Assembly: GCF_900114095.1 (NCBI RefSeq)
Contig: NZ_FORV01000008.1
Span: forward strand, 1 to 64,000
Origin: Sphingomonas sp. NFR04
Lineage (GTDB): Bacteria > Pseudomonadota > Alphaproteobacteria > Sphingomonadales > Sphingomonadaceae
DNA length: 64,000 bases
Direction of reading: 5' to 3'
In this document: positions 44,499-52,700 of the stretch, in pieces
Numbering within the stretch: position 1 is the stretch's first letter
Layout: each line of letters begins with the position of its first letter
Translations under genes and position numbers: made by a program
Notes under the pieces: generated by a model
Seen by the model: the letters and a program-made list of their open reading frames with translations, nothing else
The model's database searches: none
What the model was told of the DNA's origin: nothing

Positions 44499-44909
44499 AT
44501 GATGATAGAGGAAGCAGGCGCATCGGATCGCGACGCCGTTACCGCGCTTTGGCAGTCCGCCGGACTGACCCGCCCATGGAACGATCCCGCCGCCGACTTC
44601 GATCGCGCGGTGAACGGCGCCGGCTCCGCCATCCTGCTGCTTCGCGACGGCGCTGCGCTGATCGGCACCGCGATGGTGGGCGAGGATGGGCATCGCGGCT
44701 GGGTCTATTATCTCGCCGTCGCCGAGTCGGCGCGGGGGCAGGGGCATGGCCGGGCGCTGATGGCGGCCGCCGAAGCCTGGCTGCGCGCGCGGGGCTGCCC
44801 CAAGCTCCAGCTGATGGTTCGCGCGGGCAATGATGCGGCGATCGGTTTCTATCGCGCGCTGGGTCTGGAGGTGCAGCCGGTTGTGACGCTCGGCCGTTTC
44901 CTCCACTAA
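44499..44909 (+). CDS. GNAT-family N-acetyltransferase (YpeA-like)
   Basis: 136 residues, a single acetyltransferase fold. The acetyl-CoA pyrophosphate loop is ESARGQGHGRALMAAAEAWL, and LMVRAGNDAAIGFYRALGL is the conserved C-terminal motif of the YpeA branch. The substrate is unknown. Two ATG codons are adjacent at the start; either may be used. Six bases separate its stop from the ArsC/Spx gene, so the two are co-transcribed. Confidence 0.85.
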   Translation: MMIEEAGASDRDAVTALWQSAGLTRPWNDPAADFDRAVNGAGSAILLLRDGAALIGTAMVGEDGHRGWVYYLAVAESARGQGHGRALMAAAEAWLRARGCPKLQLMVRAGNDAAIGFYRALGLEVQPVVTLGRFLH

Positions 44910-44915
44910 GTCCGC

Positions 44916-45263
44916 ATGACCATCGCGCTCTACGGAATCAAGAATTGCGACACGATGAAGAAGGCGCGGGCCTGGCTCGACGCCAACGCAATTCGCTATG
45001 TGTTTCATGATTATAAGGCCGAGGGCGTCGACCCCGCCCGGCTCGACCACTGGATCGCGGCGGAGGGCTGGGAGCCGCTGCTGAACCGCGCCGGCACCAC
45101 CTTCCGCAAGCTTCCGGAGATGGACAAGATCGACCTTGATTCGGCCAAGGCACGCGCGCTGATGATCGCGCAGCCATCGATGATCAAGCGGCCGGTTTTG
45201 GAATATCCGGGCGGTTTGCTGATCGGATTCGCGGCAGAACGCTATGCCCGCGCGTTGCTCTGA
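44916..45263 (+). CDS. ArsC/Spx-family thioredoxin-fold protein (YffB-like)
   Basis: 115 residues. It belongs to the arsenate-reductase-like/Spx family: ALYGIKNCDTMKKARAWL with a single redox Cys near residue 11, and PSMIKRPVLEYPGG near the C-terminus. The YffB branch seems not to reduce arsenate well and may act in glutathione-dependent disulfide chemistry. No ars genes are nearby, so arsenic resistance is not supported. Confidence 0.86.
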   Translation: MTIALYGIKNCDTMKKARAWLDANAIRYVFHDYKAEGVDPARLDHWIAAEGWEPLLNRAGTTFRKLPEMDKIDLDSAKARALMIAQPSMIKRPVLEYPGGLLIGFAAERYARALL

Positions 45264-45270
45264 GCACGAA

Positions 45271-45326
45271 AAATTAACGCGTTCGTGGCCTAACCACCGT
45301 GTTTATCCTAAATTAACACGATAAAC
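45271..45326. promoter_or_regulatory. AT-rich control region with direct and inverted repeats
   Basis: In an 84-base gap that is far richer in A/T than its surroundings. AAATTAACGCG (45271-45281) and AAATTAACACG (45310-45320) are near-identical direct repeats 39 bases apart. GTTTATC (45301-45307) and GATAAAC (45320-45326) form an inverted repeat. The region lies 22-77 bases before the next start and probably holds its promoter and a regulator site; the regulator is unknown. Confidence 0.4.
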
Positions 45327-45347
45327 GACACAGGTTACTGGGATCGC

Positions 45348-45779
45348 ATGGCGTCTTATATTCGACAACGGCCAGCCAGCTGGTTTCGCACCGTCGCAAC
45401 GATGCTGGTCCTGTGGGGGCTGCTCGGCTGCCTAGTCTTCTATGCGCATGCGACGCTGTCGCTCCCGCGCGGCGATGCGCCGAGCTTCTGGAACTGGGAA
45501 TATTATCAGGCGGTGCCGCGCTGGTTCCTGGTCGATTACGCGATCGGGGTCGGCGCCAGCCTGCTGGGCTCGCTCGCCATGCTGCGGCGCTCACGCAAGG
45601 CCAATCTTCTGTATGTCGTCTCGCTCGCGGCGGTGATCGTGCAGTTCGGCTATCTGTTCGCGACCGGCGGGCTGTCCGGGCCGGTGCAGGCCTTCGTGAT
45701 CCCGGTGTTCATCCTTGGCGTGGCGATCTTCCAGATCTGGCTCGCCGGCATGGCGACGCGGCGGGGCTGGCTGCGGTGA
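45348..45779 (+). CDS. Small four-helix membrane protein, unknown function
   Basis: 143 residues with four hydrophobic helices at about 17-37, 63-82, 88-107 and 114-134 (for example TMLVLWGLLGCLVFYAHA and AFVIPVFILGVAIFQIWLAG). Short charged loops, no cysteine pairs or catalytic motif. I do not recognise the family. It has its own AT-rich upstream region and is followed by the REP-like element, so it appears to be a single-gene unit. Confidence 0.7.
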   Translation: MASYIRQRPASWFRTVATMLVLWGLLGCLVFYAHATLSLPRGDAPSFWNWEYYQAVPRWFLVDYAIGVGASLLGSLAMLRRSRKANLLYVVSLAAVIVQFGYLFATGGLSGPVQAFVIPVFILGVAIFQIWLAGMATRRGWLR

Positions 45780-45844
45780 TATCCTGGATTTTCCTCCAAA
45801 GGCCGGTCGTGACGGGCTGAGGGCGCGCGCTTCGTCAAAATACA

Positions 45845-45941
45845 CGTCATCCCCGCGGAGGCGGGGATCCATTGGGGCTGAATTCGCGGTTCTTTTCACG
45901 AACGTACAGGGCAATGGATTCCCGCCTTCGCGGGAATGACG
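45845..45941. repeat. REP-like palindromic doublet, copy 1
   Basis: Two hairpin units facing each other. The first begins CGTCATCCCCGC at 45845, with stem CCCCGC / GCGGGG at 45851-45866. The second ends GCGGGAATGACG at 45941, with stem TTCCCGC / GCGGGAA at 45919-45936. Both point GGATCCATT or AATGGATT ends inward over a 37-base centre. Resembles bacterial interspersed mosaic elements. Its reverse complement matches the arms of the copy at 50555-50650, while the centres differ. Confidence 0.85.
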
Positions 45942-46047
45942 AGGATTTGGAGGCGTTGCCCCCCTTCGCCAGAGCGACTGCCGCTCCCGCAGGCAGGATT
46001 CCGGGTGCCTCTGGCAACGCCGCCCGCGACCCGCTAGACCGCGCGCC

Positions 46048-46908
46048 ATGTCGCACCAGCTCACGCTCGATACCGCCACCAGCCGCGCCAACCCCACGCC
46101 CGCGCCGATGAAGCGCGTCAGCGTGCCGGCGATCCGCAAGCGCAAGGGCGGCGAGCCGCTGGTGATGCTCACCGCATACACCGTGCGCATGGCGCAGCTG
46201 ATGGACGAACAGTGCGACATGCTGCTGGTCGGCGACAGCCTGGGCCAGGTGATCTACGGTCTGCCCTCCACCGTGCCGGTCACGCTGGAGATGATGGCGG
46301 CGCACGGCGCGGCGGTGGTACGCGGCAGCTATCATGCGCTGGTCGTCATCGACATGCCGTTCGGCAGCTATGAAGCCTCGCCCCAGCAGGCGTTCGAGAG
46401 CGCCGCGCGGCTGCTCAAGGAAACCGGTGCGGCGGCAGTGAAGCTCGAGGGCGGTGCGGCGATGGCGCCGACGGTGAAGTTCCTCAACGAGCGCGGCATC
46501 CCGGTGATCGGCCATATCGGCCTCACCCCCCAGGCAATCAACGTGCTCGGCGGCTATGGCGCGCGCGGCCGCAGCGAGGCGGAGCACGCCAAGCTGGTCG
46601 GCGATGCGGTGGCGATGGACGAGGCGGGTGCTTTCGCGATCGTCGTCGAAGGCGTGGTCGAGCCGATCGCGGTGGAGATCACCAAGGCGGTGAAGTGCCC
46701 CACCATCGGCATCGGCGCCTCCGCCCAGTGCGACGGCCAGGTGCTGGTCGCCGAGGACATGCTCGGCCTGTTCGAGCGCACCCCGCGCTTTGTGAAGCGC
46801 TATGACGATCTGGCCGGCCGCATTTCCGCCGCGGTTGAAACCTATGCGGGCGAGGTACGGTCGCGGGCCTTTCCGGGACCGGATCAGGTCTATGCGCCGA
46901 AGGACTGA
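46048..46908 (+). CDS. panB: 3-methyl-2-oxobutanoate hydroxymethyltransferase
   Basis: First committed step to pantothenate and CoA: transfers a hydroxymethyl group from 5,10-methylene-THF to 2-oxoisovalerate. 286 residues, usual length. Metal-binding Asp in LLVGDSLGQVIYG, a second acidic ligand in VVIDMPFGSYE, and the catalytic Glu in FAIVVEGV. The N-terminal MLTAYTVRMAQLMD is the form seen in other alphaproteobacterial PanB. The ribosome-binding site is poor. panC is not adjacent. Confidence 0.94.
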   Translation: MSHQLTLDTATSRANPTPAPMKRVSVPAIRKRKGGEPLVMLTAYTVRMAQLMDEQCDMLLVGDSLGQVIYGLPSTVPVTLEMMAAHGAAVVRGSYHALVVIDMPFGSYEASPQQAFESAARLLKETGAAAVKLEGGAAMAPTVKFLNERGIPVIGHIGLTPQAINVLGGYGARGRSEAEHAKLVGDAVAMDEAGAFAIVVEGVVEPIAVEITKAVKCPTIGIGASAQCDGQVLVAEDMLGLFERTPRFVKRYDDLAGRISAAVETYAGEVRSRAFPGPDQVYAPKD

Positions 46909-46981
46909 CGGAGTAGGGCGATTTGCGTTCACGGCACGCGACGCTAAGGTCCGCGGCCGCATCAGACCCATGGAGTAGATT

Positions 46982-47698
46982 TTGGCGCTTCCTCCTTCCG
47001 GTACCACCGACGAGGCCTTCCTTCGCGAAGTCGACGAGGAATATCGGCGCGATCAGCTGATCCGCGCCGGCCGTCGCTATGGCATCTGGATCGCGATCGC
47101 CGTCGTGGCCTTCCTGGTCGCCGTCGCAGGCTGGCTGTTCTACGATCACAGCCAGCGCACCGCCGCCGAGGCACGCGGCGAGGAATATGACGCCGCGCTC
47201 CAGCTCGCCGCGCAGAACCAGGTCGGCCAGGCACAGCCCGGGCTCGACAAGCTCGCGCAGGGCGAGGACGGCTATGCCGCGATGGCGCGCTTCACCCAGG
47301 GCAATCTGCTGTTCCAGCAGGGCGACAAGAAGGGTGCGGCGGCCAAGTTCGCCAGCATCGTGACCGACTCTAAGCTCGCCCAGCCGTTCCGCGACCTCGC
47401 GCTGGTCCGCCAGACGCAGGCCGAGTTCGATACGATCAACCCGCAGGACGTGATCCAGCGGCTCGGCACGCTCGCCAATCCCGATTCGCCGTGGTTCGGC
47501 AGCGCGGGCGAGATGGTGGCGGCCGCCTATCTGAAATCGGGCAAGCGCGGCGAGGCCGCCAAGCTCTATCGCCAGCTCAGCGAAGCCGGCGCCCGCGTGC
47601 CGGACTCGATCCGCGAACGCACCGCCGAACTCGCCAAGACGCTTTCGGTCACGCCCACGGCGCCGACCGCTCAGACCCAGGAAAAGCAAGCTAAATGA
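46982..47698 (+). CDS. YfgM-like inner-membrane TPR protein
   Basis: 238 residues with a TTG start. One membrane helix at about 36-57 (YGIWIAIAVVAFLVAVAGWLF) anchors a periplasmic domain with tetratricopeptide repeats (AMARFTQGNLLFQQGDKKGA; AAAYLKSGKRGEAAKLYRQL). The family includes E. coli YfgM, which works with PpiD at the SecYEG translocon, and is often coded just before bamB, as here. The start TTG at 46982 is six bases after GGAG; the nearby ATG at 46970 runs into a stop after one codon. Its stop overlaps bamB by four bases. Confidence 0.85.
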   Translation: MALPPSGTTDEAFLREVDEEYRRDQLIRAGRRYGIWIAIAVVAFLVAVAGWLFYDHSQRTAAEARGEEYDAALQLAAQNQVGQAQPGLDKLAQGEDGYAAMARFTQGNLLFQQGDKKGAAAKFASIVTDSKLAQPFRDLALVRQTQAEFDTINPQDVIQRLGTLANPDSPWFGSAGEMVAAAYLKSGKRGEAAKLYRQLSEAGARVPDSIRERTAELAKTLSVTPTAPTAQTQEKQAK

Positions 47699-49026
47699 AC
47701 ACGAAGGTTCGCGTTGTAACGGCAGTTGCCGCGCTCGCGCTGGTGAGCGGCTGCGGCGTCTTCAAGGGCGGCGACGGGAAGAAGACCCCCGTTCTCGGCG
47801 AGCGCGTGCCGATCCTGGTGACCGAGAACGACATCACCGCCGACAAGACACTGGCGGGCATCGAGGTCCAGCTGCCCGAGGCGGCGGTGAACGAGAATTG
47901 GAGCCAGCCGGGCGGCAGCGCCTCCAAGGCGATGGGCCATCTGGCACTCGGCGAATCGCTGTCGCGCGTCTGGTCCAAGCAGGTCGCCAAGCCGTCGAAG
48001 AGCCAGCGCCTCGCCGCCTCGCCGGTGATCGAAGGCAACAAGCTGTTCGTGATCGACCAGGTTGGCACCGTGCATGCCATGGCGGCCGATACCGGATCCG
48101 AGCTGTGGGCCGCACGCACCGGCACCGGCGAGGACAAGCGCAGCCGCGGCGCGCTGTTCGGTGGCGGCGTCAGCGTCGATGGCGACCATGTCTATGCCTC
48201 GAACGGCCTGGGAGACGTGGTCGCGCTGCAGGTTGCCGACGGCAAGGAGCTCTGGCGCAAGCGCCCCGGCGGGCCGCTGCGCGGCGCCCCGACGCTCGCC
48301 AACGGCAATGTCTATGTGGTGACGCAGGACAACCAGCTGTTCGCGCTGACCCAGGACAAGGGCGACGTCTCGTGGACGGCGACCGCCAGCCTCGAATCGC
48401 AGGGCGTGTTCGGCGTTGCCGCCCCGGCTTCGGCGCAGGGCACGGTGATCGCGGGCTTCTCTTCGGGCGAGCTCAACGCCTATCGCTACGAGAACGGCCT
48501 GTCGCTGTGGGGCGACGTGCTGACCCGCAACACCATGACCACCTCGGTCTCGTCGCTGTCGGACATCGATGCCGAGCCGGTGATCGACCAGGGCCGCGTC
48601 TATGCGCTGGGCGAGGGCGGCCGGATGGTCGCGGTGGACATCACCAGCGGCTCGACGCTGTGGGAGCAGAGCATCGGCGGCCTGGCCTCGCCCTATGCCG
48701 TGGGCGAGTGGCTGTTCGTCGTGACCGACGATGCGCGCCTGCTCTGCCTGTCGCGCAGCAGCGGCAAGCCGCGCTGGATCGTCCAGCTCAAGAAGTACAA
48801 GAACGAGAAGAAGCTGAAGAACCCGGTCGCCTGGAAGGGCCCGATCGTGGCCGGCGGCCGTCTCGTGCTGATCAACACGCTGGGCCAGATCGTCTCGGTG
48901 TCGCCGAAGGACGGCAGCATCCTCTCCACCAAGGAGACCAAGGATCCGCTGTCGCTCGCGCCGGTGATCGCCAACAGCACGCTGTACCTGCTCGACGACA
49001 AGGGCCGCCTGAGCGCCTATCGTTGA
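47695..49026 (+). CDS. bamB: Outer-membrane assembly lipoprotein BamB
   Basis: Scaffold lipoprotein of the BAM complex that inserts beta-barrels into the outer membrane. 443 residues. Lipobox LVSG-C with the modified Cys at residue 19. The mature part is an eight-bladed beta-propeller of PQQ-like repeats (VGTVHAMAADTGSELWAAR; GDVVALQVADGKELWRKR; GRMVAVDITSGSTLWEQ). Translation is coupled to the TPR gene by an ATGA overlap, and a strong terminator follows at 49068. BamB function fits the many TonB receptors in this genome. Confidence 0.92.
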   Translation: MNTKVRVVTAVAALALVSGCGVFKGGDGKKTPVLGERVPILVTENDITADKTLAGIEVQLPEAAVNENWSQPGGSASKAMGHLALGESLSRVWSKQVAKPSKSQRLAASPVIEGNKLFVIDQVGTVHAMAADTGSELWAARTGTGEDKRSRGALFGGGVSVDGDHVYASNGLGDVVALQVADGKELWRKRPGGPLRGAPTLANGNVYVVTQDNQLFALTQDKGDVSWTATASLESQGVFGVAAPASAQGTVIAGFSSGELNAYRYENGLSLWGDVLTRNTMTTSVSSLSDIDAEPVIDQGRVYALGEGGRMVAVDITSGSTLWEQSIGGLASPYAVGEWLFVVTDDARLLCLSRSSGKPRWIVQLKKYKNEKKLKNPVAWKGPIVAGGRLVLINTLGQIVSVSPKDGSILSTKETKDPLSLAPVIANSTLYLLDDKGRLSAYR

Positions 49027-49067
49027 ACCTGCTGCTCCGGCCTCGCGCCGGGCAGACCACCCATAAG

Positions 49068-49104
49068 GGGGCCGGGGCGCAGCGCTCCGGCCCCTGTTGT
49101 TTTT
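49068..49104 (+). terminator. Rho-independent terminator after bamB
   Basis: An 11-pair stem with one G-U pair (arms begin GGGGCCGG at 49068 and end CCGGCCCC at 49094), five-base loop GCAGC, then TGTTGTTTTT. It is the clearest intrinsic terminator in the window. It separates the panB-bamB unit from der, which therefore needs its own promoter in the 45 bases that follow or depends on read-through. Confidence 0.9.
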
Positions 49105-49149
49105 CCGGCGGCTTTGCGTCGCCCTTTCGACTGCGTTAGAGAATCGATC

Positions 49150-50517
49150 ATGCCTTTGCCCACCGTCGCCATCATCGGACGCCCCAATGTGGGCAAGTCG
49201 ACGCTGTTCAACCGGCTGGTCGGAAAGCGCCTCGCGCTGGTCGACGACCAGCCCGGCGTCACCCGCGATCGCCGCGAGGGCGATGCGAACCTGCTCGGCC
49301 TCGAGTTCCGGGTGATCGACACCGCGGGCTATGAGGACGAGGATGCCGCGACGCTCCCCGGCCGGATGCGCGCGCAGACCGAGGCGGCGGTGCGCGAGGC
49401 CGATGTCTCGCTGTTCCTGATCGACTCGCGCGCGGGCGTGACTCCGCTCGACGAGGAAATCGCCCGCTGGCTGCGCTCCACCGATCGCCCGGTGGTGCTG
49501 ATGGCCAACAAGGCCGAGGGCCGCGCCGGGGAATCGGGCGTGCTGGAGGCGATGGCGCTGGGCCTCGGCGATCCCATTCCCTTCTCGGCCGAGCATGGCG
49601 AGGGCGTGGCCGACCTGTTCGAGGCGCTGCTGCCGCATGTCGATCGCGAGGACGAGGAGCCCGAAGAGGATCCCGACAGCCCCGATGCGCCGCTCAAGCT
49701 GGCGATCGTCGGCCGCCCGAATGCGGGCAAGTCGACGCTGGTCAACCGCATCCTCGGCGAGGACCGGATGATCACCGGGCCCGAGGCGGGGATCACCCGG
49801 GATTCGATCTCGATCGACTACGAGTGGACCGACTTCGAGGACAAGCCGCGCAAGGTGCGGCTGGTCGATACCGCGGGCTTGCGCAAGAAGGCGCGCGTCG
49901 AGGAGAAGCTGGAAAAGCTCTCGGTCGCCGATACGCTGCGCTCGATCGACTTTGCCGAGGTCGTCGTGCTGCTGCTCGATGCGACGCGCGGGCTGGAGGT
50001 GCAGGACCTCAAGATCGCCGATCGCGTGCTGCAGGAAGGCCGCGCGCTGATCATCGCGCTCAACAAATGGGACGTGGCGGAGAATGCCTCCAGCCTGTTC
50101 AACGGCGTGAAGGGCGCGCTGGACGAGGGGTTGGCGCAGGTGAAGGGCGTGCCGCTGCTCACCGTCTCGGCGGTGACCGGCAAGGGCCTAGACACGCTGA
50201 TGCGGGTGGCATTCGAGACGCGCGATGCCTGGTCGCGGCGTGTGTCGACCGGCCAGCTCAACCGCTGGTTCGAGCGCGCGATCGAAGCCAACCCACCGCC
50301 CGCACCCGGCGGCAAGCGGATCAAGCCGCGCTACGTCACCCAGAACAAGACCCGCCCGCCCAGCTTCGTGCTGTTCGGCACGCGGGTCGATCTGCTGCCG
50401 ATGAGCTATCAGCGCTACCTGATCAACGGGCTGCGCCGCGAGTTCGATTTCGGCGCGGTGCCGGTGCGGCTGGTGCTGCGCGCGCCGAAGAACCCGTTCG
50501 ATCGGGACAAGGATTGA
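49150..50517 (+). CDS. der: Ribosome biogenesis GTPase Der (EngA)
   Basis: Essential double GTPase needed for maturation of the 50S subunit. 455 residues. First G domain: P-loop GRPNVGKST (about 9-17), DTAG and NKAEG. An acidic linker (EDEEPEEDPDSPDAP) separates it from the second G domain: P-loop GRPNAGKST, DTAGLRKKAR and NKWD. A C-terminal KH-like domain follows (RYVTQNKTRPPSFVLFGTR). The start MPLPTVAIIGRP is conserved; the longer frame is rejected. Confidence 0.96.
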   Translation: MPLPTVAIIGRPNVGKSTLFNRLVGKRLALVDDQPGVTRDRREGDANLLGLEFRVIDTAGYEDEDAATLPGRMRAQTEAAVREADVSLFLIDSRAGVTPLDEEIARWLRSTDRPVVLMANKAEGRAGESGVLEAMALGLGDPIPFSAEHGEGVADLFEALLPHVDREDEEPEEDPDSPDAPLKLAIVGRPNAGKSTLVNRILGEDRMITGPEAGITRDSISIDYEWTDFEDKPRKVRLVDTAGLRKKARVEEKLEKLSVADTLRSIDFAEVVVLLLDATRGLEVQDLKIADRVLQEGRALIIALNKWDVAENASSLFNGVKGALDEGLAQVKGVPLLTVSAVTGKGLDTLMRVAFETRDAWSRRVSTGQLNRWFERAIEANPPPAPGGKRIKPRYVTQNKTRPPSFVLFGTRVDLLPMSYQRYLINGLRREFDFGAVPVRLVLRAPKNPFDRDKD

Positions 50518-50554
50518 GGAGGCGGGGCGGCAGCTGCCGCTCCCGTGCTCACTT

Positions 50555-50650
50555 CGTCATTCCCGCGAAGGCGGGAATCCATTTGCCAGGACGTGTCGGC
50601 TAGAGCCTTGACGACTCCATCAATGGATCCCCGCCTGCGCGGGGATGACG
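50555..50650. repeat. REP-like palindromic doublet, copy 2 (inverted relative to copy 1)
   Basis: Left unit CGTCATTCCCGC with stem TTCCCGC / GCGGGAA from 50555 to about 50582. Right unit with stem CCCCGC / GCGGGG, ending GGGGATGACG at 50650. The units are in the order opposite to the copy at 45845-45941, so the two doublets are inverted copies of each other and bracket panB, the TPR gene, bamB and der. The roughly 40-base centres share no evident sequence. It may also act as the 3' end structure of both der and the convergent bfr. Confidence 0.85.
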
Positions 50651-50689
50651 GTGGGGCGGAACGTGCGTCCGCCCCCCTTCAGTCGCAGC

Positions 50690-51172
50690 TTACTCCGCTT
50701 CCGCCGGCTTGCTGTTGAGCTGGATATAATTCTCCAGCCCCATGCGCTCGATCATGTCGAACTGGCGCTCCAGCGTGTCGACATGCTCTTCCTCGCTCTC
50801 GAGGATCTTGAGGAACAGGTCGCGGCTGACGAAGTCGCGGACGGTCTCGCAATGCTGGATCGCGTCGCGCAGCACGGCGATCGCTTCCACTTCCAGCGCG
50901 AGGTCGGCGCGGAGCAGCTCTTCCACCGTCTCGCCGATGCGCAGCCGGCCGAGCAGCTGGAAATTGGGCAGTCCGTCGAGGAACAGGATGCGCTCCGACA
51001 GCCAGTCGGCATGCTTCATCTCGTCGATCGATTCATGCCGCTCGAACTCGGCGAGCTTCTGCACGCCCCAATGGTCGAGCATGCGATAGTGCAGCCAGTA
51101 CTGGTTGATCGCGGTGAGCTCGTTCTTGAGCACCTCGTTCAGATACTCGAGAACCTTGGCGTCGCCCTTCAT
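50690..51172 (-). CDS. bfr: Bacterioferritin
   Basis: Heme-containing iron store; oxidises Fe(II) and keeps it as a mineral in a 24-subunit shell. 160 residues. All ferroxidase ligands are at the canonical positions: Glu18, Glu51, His54, Glu94, Glu127, His130. The heme ligand Met52 is also present. The start at the ATG (MKGDAKVLEYLN) is canonical; a TTG two codons earlier is not needed. It lies 70 bases downstream of bfd on the same strand. Confidence 0.96.
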   Translation of the reverse strand: MKGDAKVLEYLNEVLKNELTAINQYWLHYRMLDHWGVQKLAEFERHESIDEMKHADWLSERILFLDGLPNFQLLGRLRIGETVEELLRADLALEVEAIAVLRDAIQHCETVRDFVSRDLFLKILESEEEHVDTLERQFDMIERMGLENYIQLNSKPAEAE

Positions 51173-51242
51173 GTGCAAATCCCTTTTCGTTCGGGCGACA
51201 GCCTAGCCGCGAAACGATCGGGACGGAACCGGGGAAGTGCCC

Positions 51243-51413
51243 TCAGGCGGCAGCCCGTTCCTCGGCGATGATGGCGCGGGCGAAGGGAACGCACTGGCCG
51301 CACTTGGCCTGGCAACCGAGCGCGCGATAGGCCTGGCAGGCGCTCTGCGCACCGGATCGCGCAGCTTCCCGGACTTCCCGTTCCCGCAGGGCATTGCACA
51401 CGCAGACGACCAT
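51243..51413 (-). CDS. bfd: Bacterioferritin-associated ferredoxin
   Basis: 56-residue [2Fe-2S] protein that reduces bacterioferritin so stored iron can be released when iron is short. Cys4, Cys6, Cys38 and Cys41 give the C-x-C-x31-C-x2-C spacing of Bfd exactly. It is too short for usual ORF cutoffs and easily missed. GAGGGA lies seven bases before the ATG. A Fur-like palindrome ends 43 bases upstream (51456-51472). Order bfd then bfr on the same strand suggests joint expression. Confidence 0.93.
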   Translation of the reverse strand: MVVCVCNALREREVREAARSGAQSACQAYRALGCQAKCGQCVPFARAIIAEERAAA

Positions 51414-51446
51414 CGACAATCCCTCGATTCTCTCGCTGCGAGGGAT

Positions 51447-52691
51447 CTAGTGCGATTGCGAGCGATTCGCAAGGCTATTGCGAATGGGTTGCAGGCTGCC
51501 CCGCGCCAGGCTGCGCCACAGCCATTCAAGCGGCCCATAGCGGAAGGCGGTGAGCCAGGGCTGCGACCAGAGCAGCAGCAGCGCCCAGACGCCGAGCACC
51601 ACCGGGTAGAGCTGCCACCGCGAGAGATGGCCGAACCAGCCCAGGCCGTAGCCGTCGAAGAACCAGACGCAGAGCAGGCTGGTCGCGAGATAGTTGGAAA
51701 AGGCCATCCGCCCCGCTGCCGCGACACGCCGTGTGAGCCAGCCGTCAGGCCGCGCGACATAGAGGATCAGGCAAGCCCAGCCGAGGATCATCACCGGGCG
51801 TATCAGCCCAGGGAGCGTCACCGCCGCCATCAGCACGGCGAACAGGCCGAACTTGGCGGCGATCAGCCAAATCGCCAGCAGCACATAGATGGGCAGGGCG
51901 ATGGCCCAGCACCGCAGCCACCAGCGGCGATAGGTTTCGCGCGGCCATGCGCCGGTAAGCAGCCCGCTACGTAGCGCCGCCATGCCGAACAGCATGTAGC
52001 CCAGCGTCTCCCATCCGTAGAGCGTCAGCATCGCGAAGGGGCTGGTCGCATAGGCGCCGAAGCGCTGGCCGACCACTCCGGCATAGTCGCCGCGCCGGAT
52101 CGCCAGCTCGGCGGCGATCCGGGAGGCCGGCGGCACCCCGAACGCATCGACCAATGCGGTATATTCGCCCTGCACCTGCGGCGGCAGCAGCGACATCCGC
52201 CAGGCATCATGGGCGAGCATCCCGAACACGGCAGTGGTCGCCAGCACCAGCACCGCTCCCAGGCTCAGCAGCCTGGCGACCGGCAGCTTGCGCAAGGGAA
52301 AGGCGAGCATGCCGACCAGCGCGTAATGGGCGAGAATGTCGCCGTGCCAGACCAGCCAGAGATGGGCGAGGCCGAACAGCAGCAGCCAGCCCATGCGGGC
52401 ATAATGCGCCCGCGCCGGATCGCGCCCCGCCGCCTCAGCCGCATCGGTGACGATCAGCAGCGAAGCACCGAACAGGAAGGAGAACAGCCCGCGCATCCGC
52501 CCGTCGAAGAACAGGAGGTTGACCAGCCAGGCGACGAGATCCGCGCCGTGCCATCCGCCATAGGCGCGCGGGTTGAAATAGGCCGCCTCGGGCATGCCGA
52601 AGCCGACGATGTTGAGCAGCAGGATGCCGAGCAGCGCGGTGCCGCGGACGAGATCGAGCGAAAGCAGGCGGGCGGAAATCGGGGAATGCAC
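51447..52691 (-). CDS. DUF418 family membrane protein
   Basis: 414 residues, about ten membrane helices. The N-terminal LLSLDLVRGTALLGILLLNI is the family hallmark, and the C-terminal DUF418 domain contains AFSNYLATSLLCVWFFDGYG. The family is distantly related to the acyltransferase-3/heparan acetyltransferase group and has no established substrate. It starts at GTG (52691), only nine bases after the nitroreductase stop, so the two form an operon. Its last codons contain the Fur-like box of the downstream bfd gene. Confidence 0.85.
   Translation of the reverse strand: MHSPISARLLSLDLVRGTALLGILLLNIVGFGMPEAAYFNPRAYGGWHGADLVAWLVNLLFFDGRMRGLFSFLFGASLLIVTDAAEAAGRDPARAHYARMGWLLLFGLAHLWLVWHGDILAHYALVGMLAFPLRKLPVARLLSLGAVLVLATTAVFGMLAHDAWRMSLLPPQVQGEYTALVDAFGVPPASRIAAELAIRRGDYAGVVGQRFGAYATSPFAMLTLYGWETLGYMLFGMAALRSGLLTGAWPRETYRRWWLRCWAIALPIYVLLAIWLIAAKFGLFAVLMAAVTLPGLIRPVMILGWACLILYVARPDGWLTRRVAAAGRMAFSNYLATSLLCVWFFDGYGLGWFGHLSRWQLYPVVLGVWALLLLWSQPWLTAFRYGPLEWLWRSLARGSLQPIRNSLANRSQSH
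51456..51472 (-). promoter_or_regulatory. Fur-like operator for bfd-bfr
   Basis: TTGCGA (51456-51461), five bases, TCGCAA (51467-51472): a perfect 6-base inverted repeat inside the 19-base Fur-box layout. TTGCGAAT-x-ATTCGCAA forms are common before iron genes in proteobacteria. It ends 43 bases upstream of the bfd start, over the expected promoter, and is embedded in the 3' end of the DUF418 gene. Iron-dependent repression of bfd is the logical outcome, but binding is inferred. Confidence 0.6.
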
Positions 52692-52700
52692 CCCGGGCGC

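Noticed and set aside
44916..45263. Arsenate reductase (arsenic resistance)
   Set aside because: YffB/Spx branch with one redox Cys and no arsR, arsB or other ars gene nearby; the resistance role is not supported.
45901..45941. Hairpin after the small membrane protein read as an intrinsic terminator
   Set aside because: It is half of a REP-like doublet, lacks a T-run, and recurs at 50555-50650; called a repeat instead.
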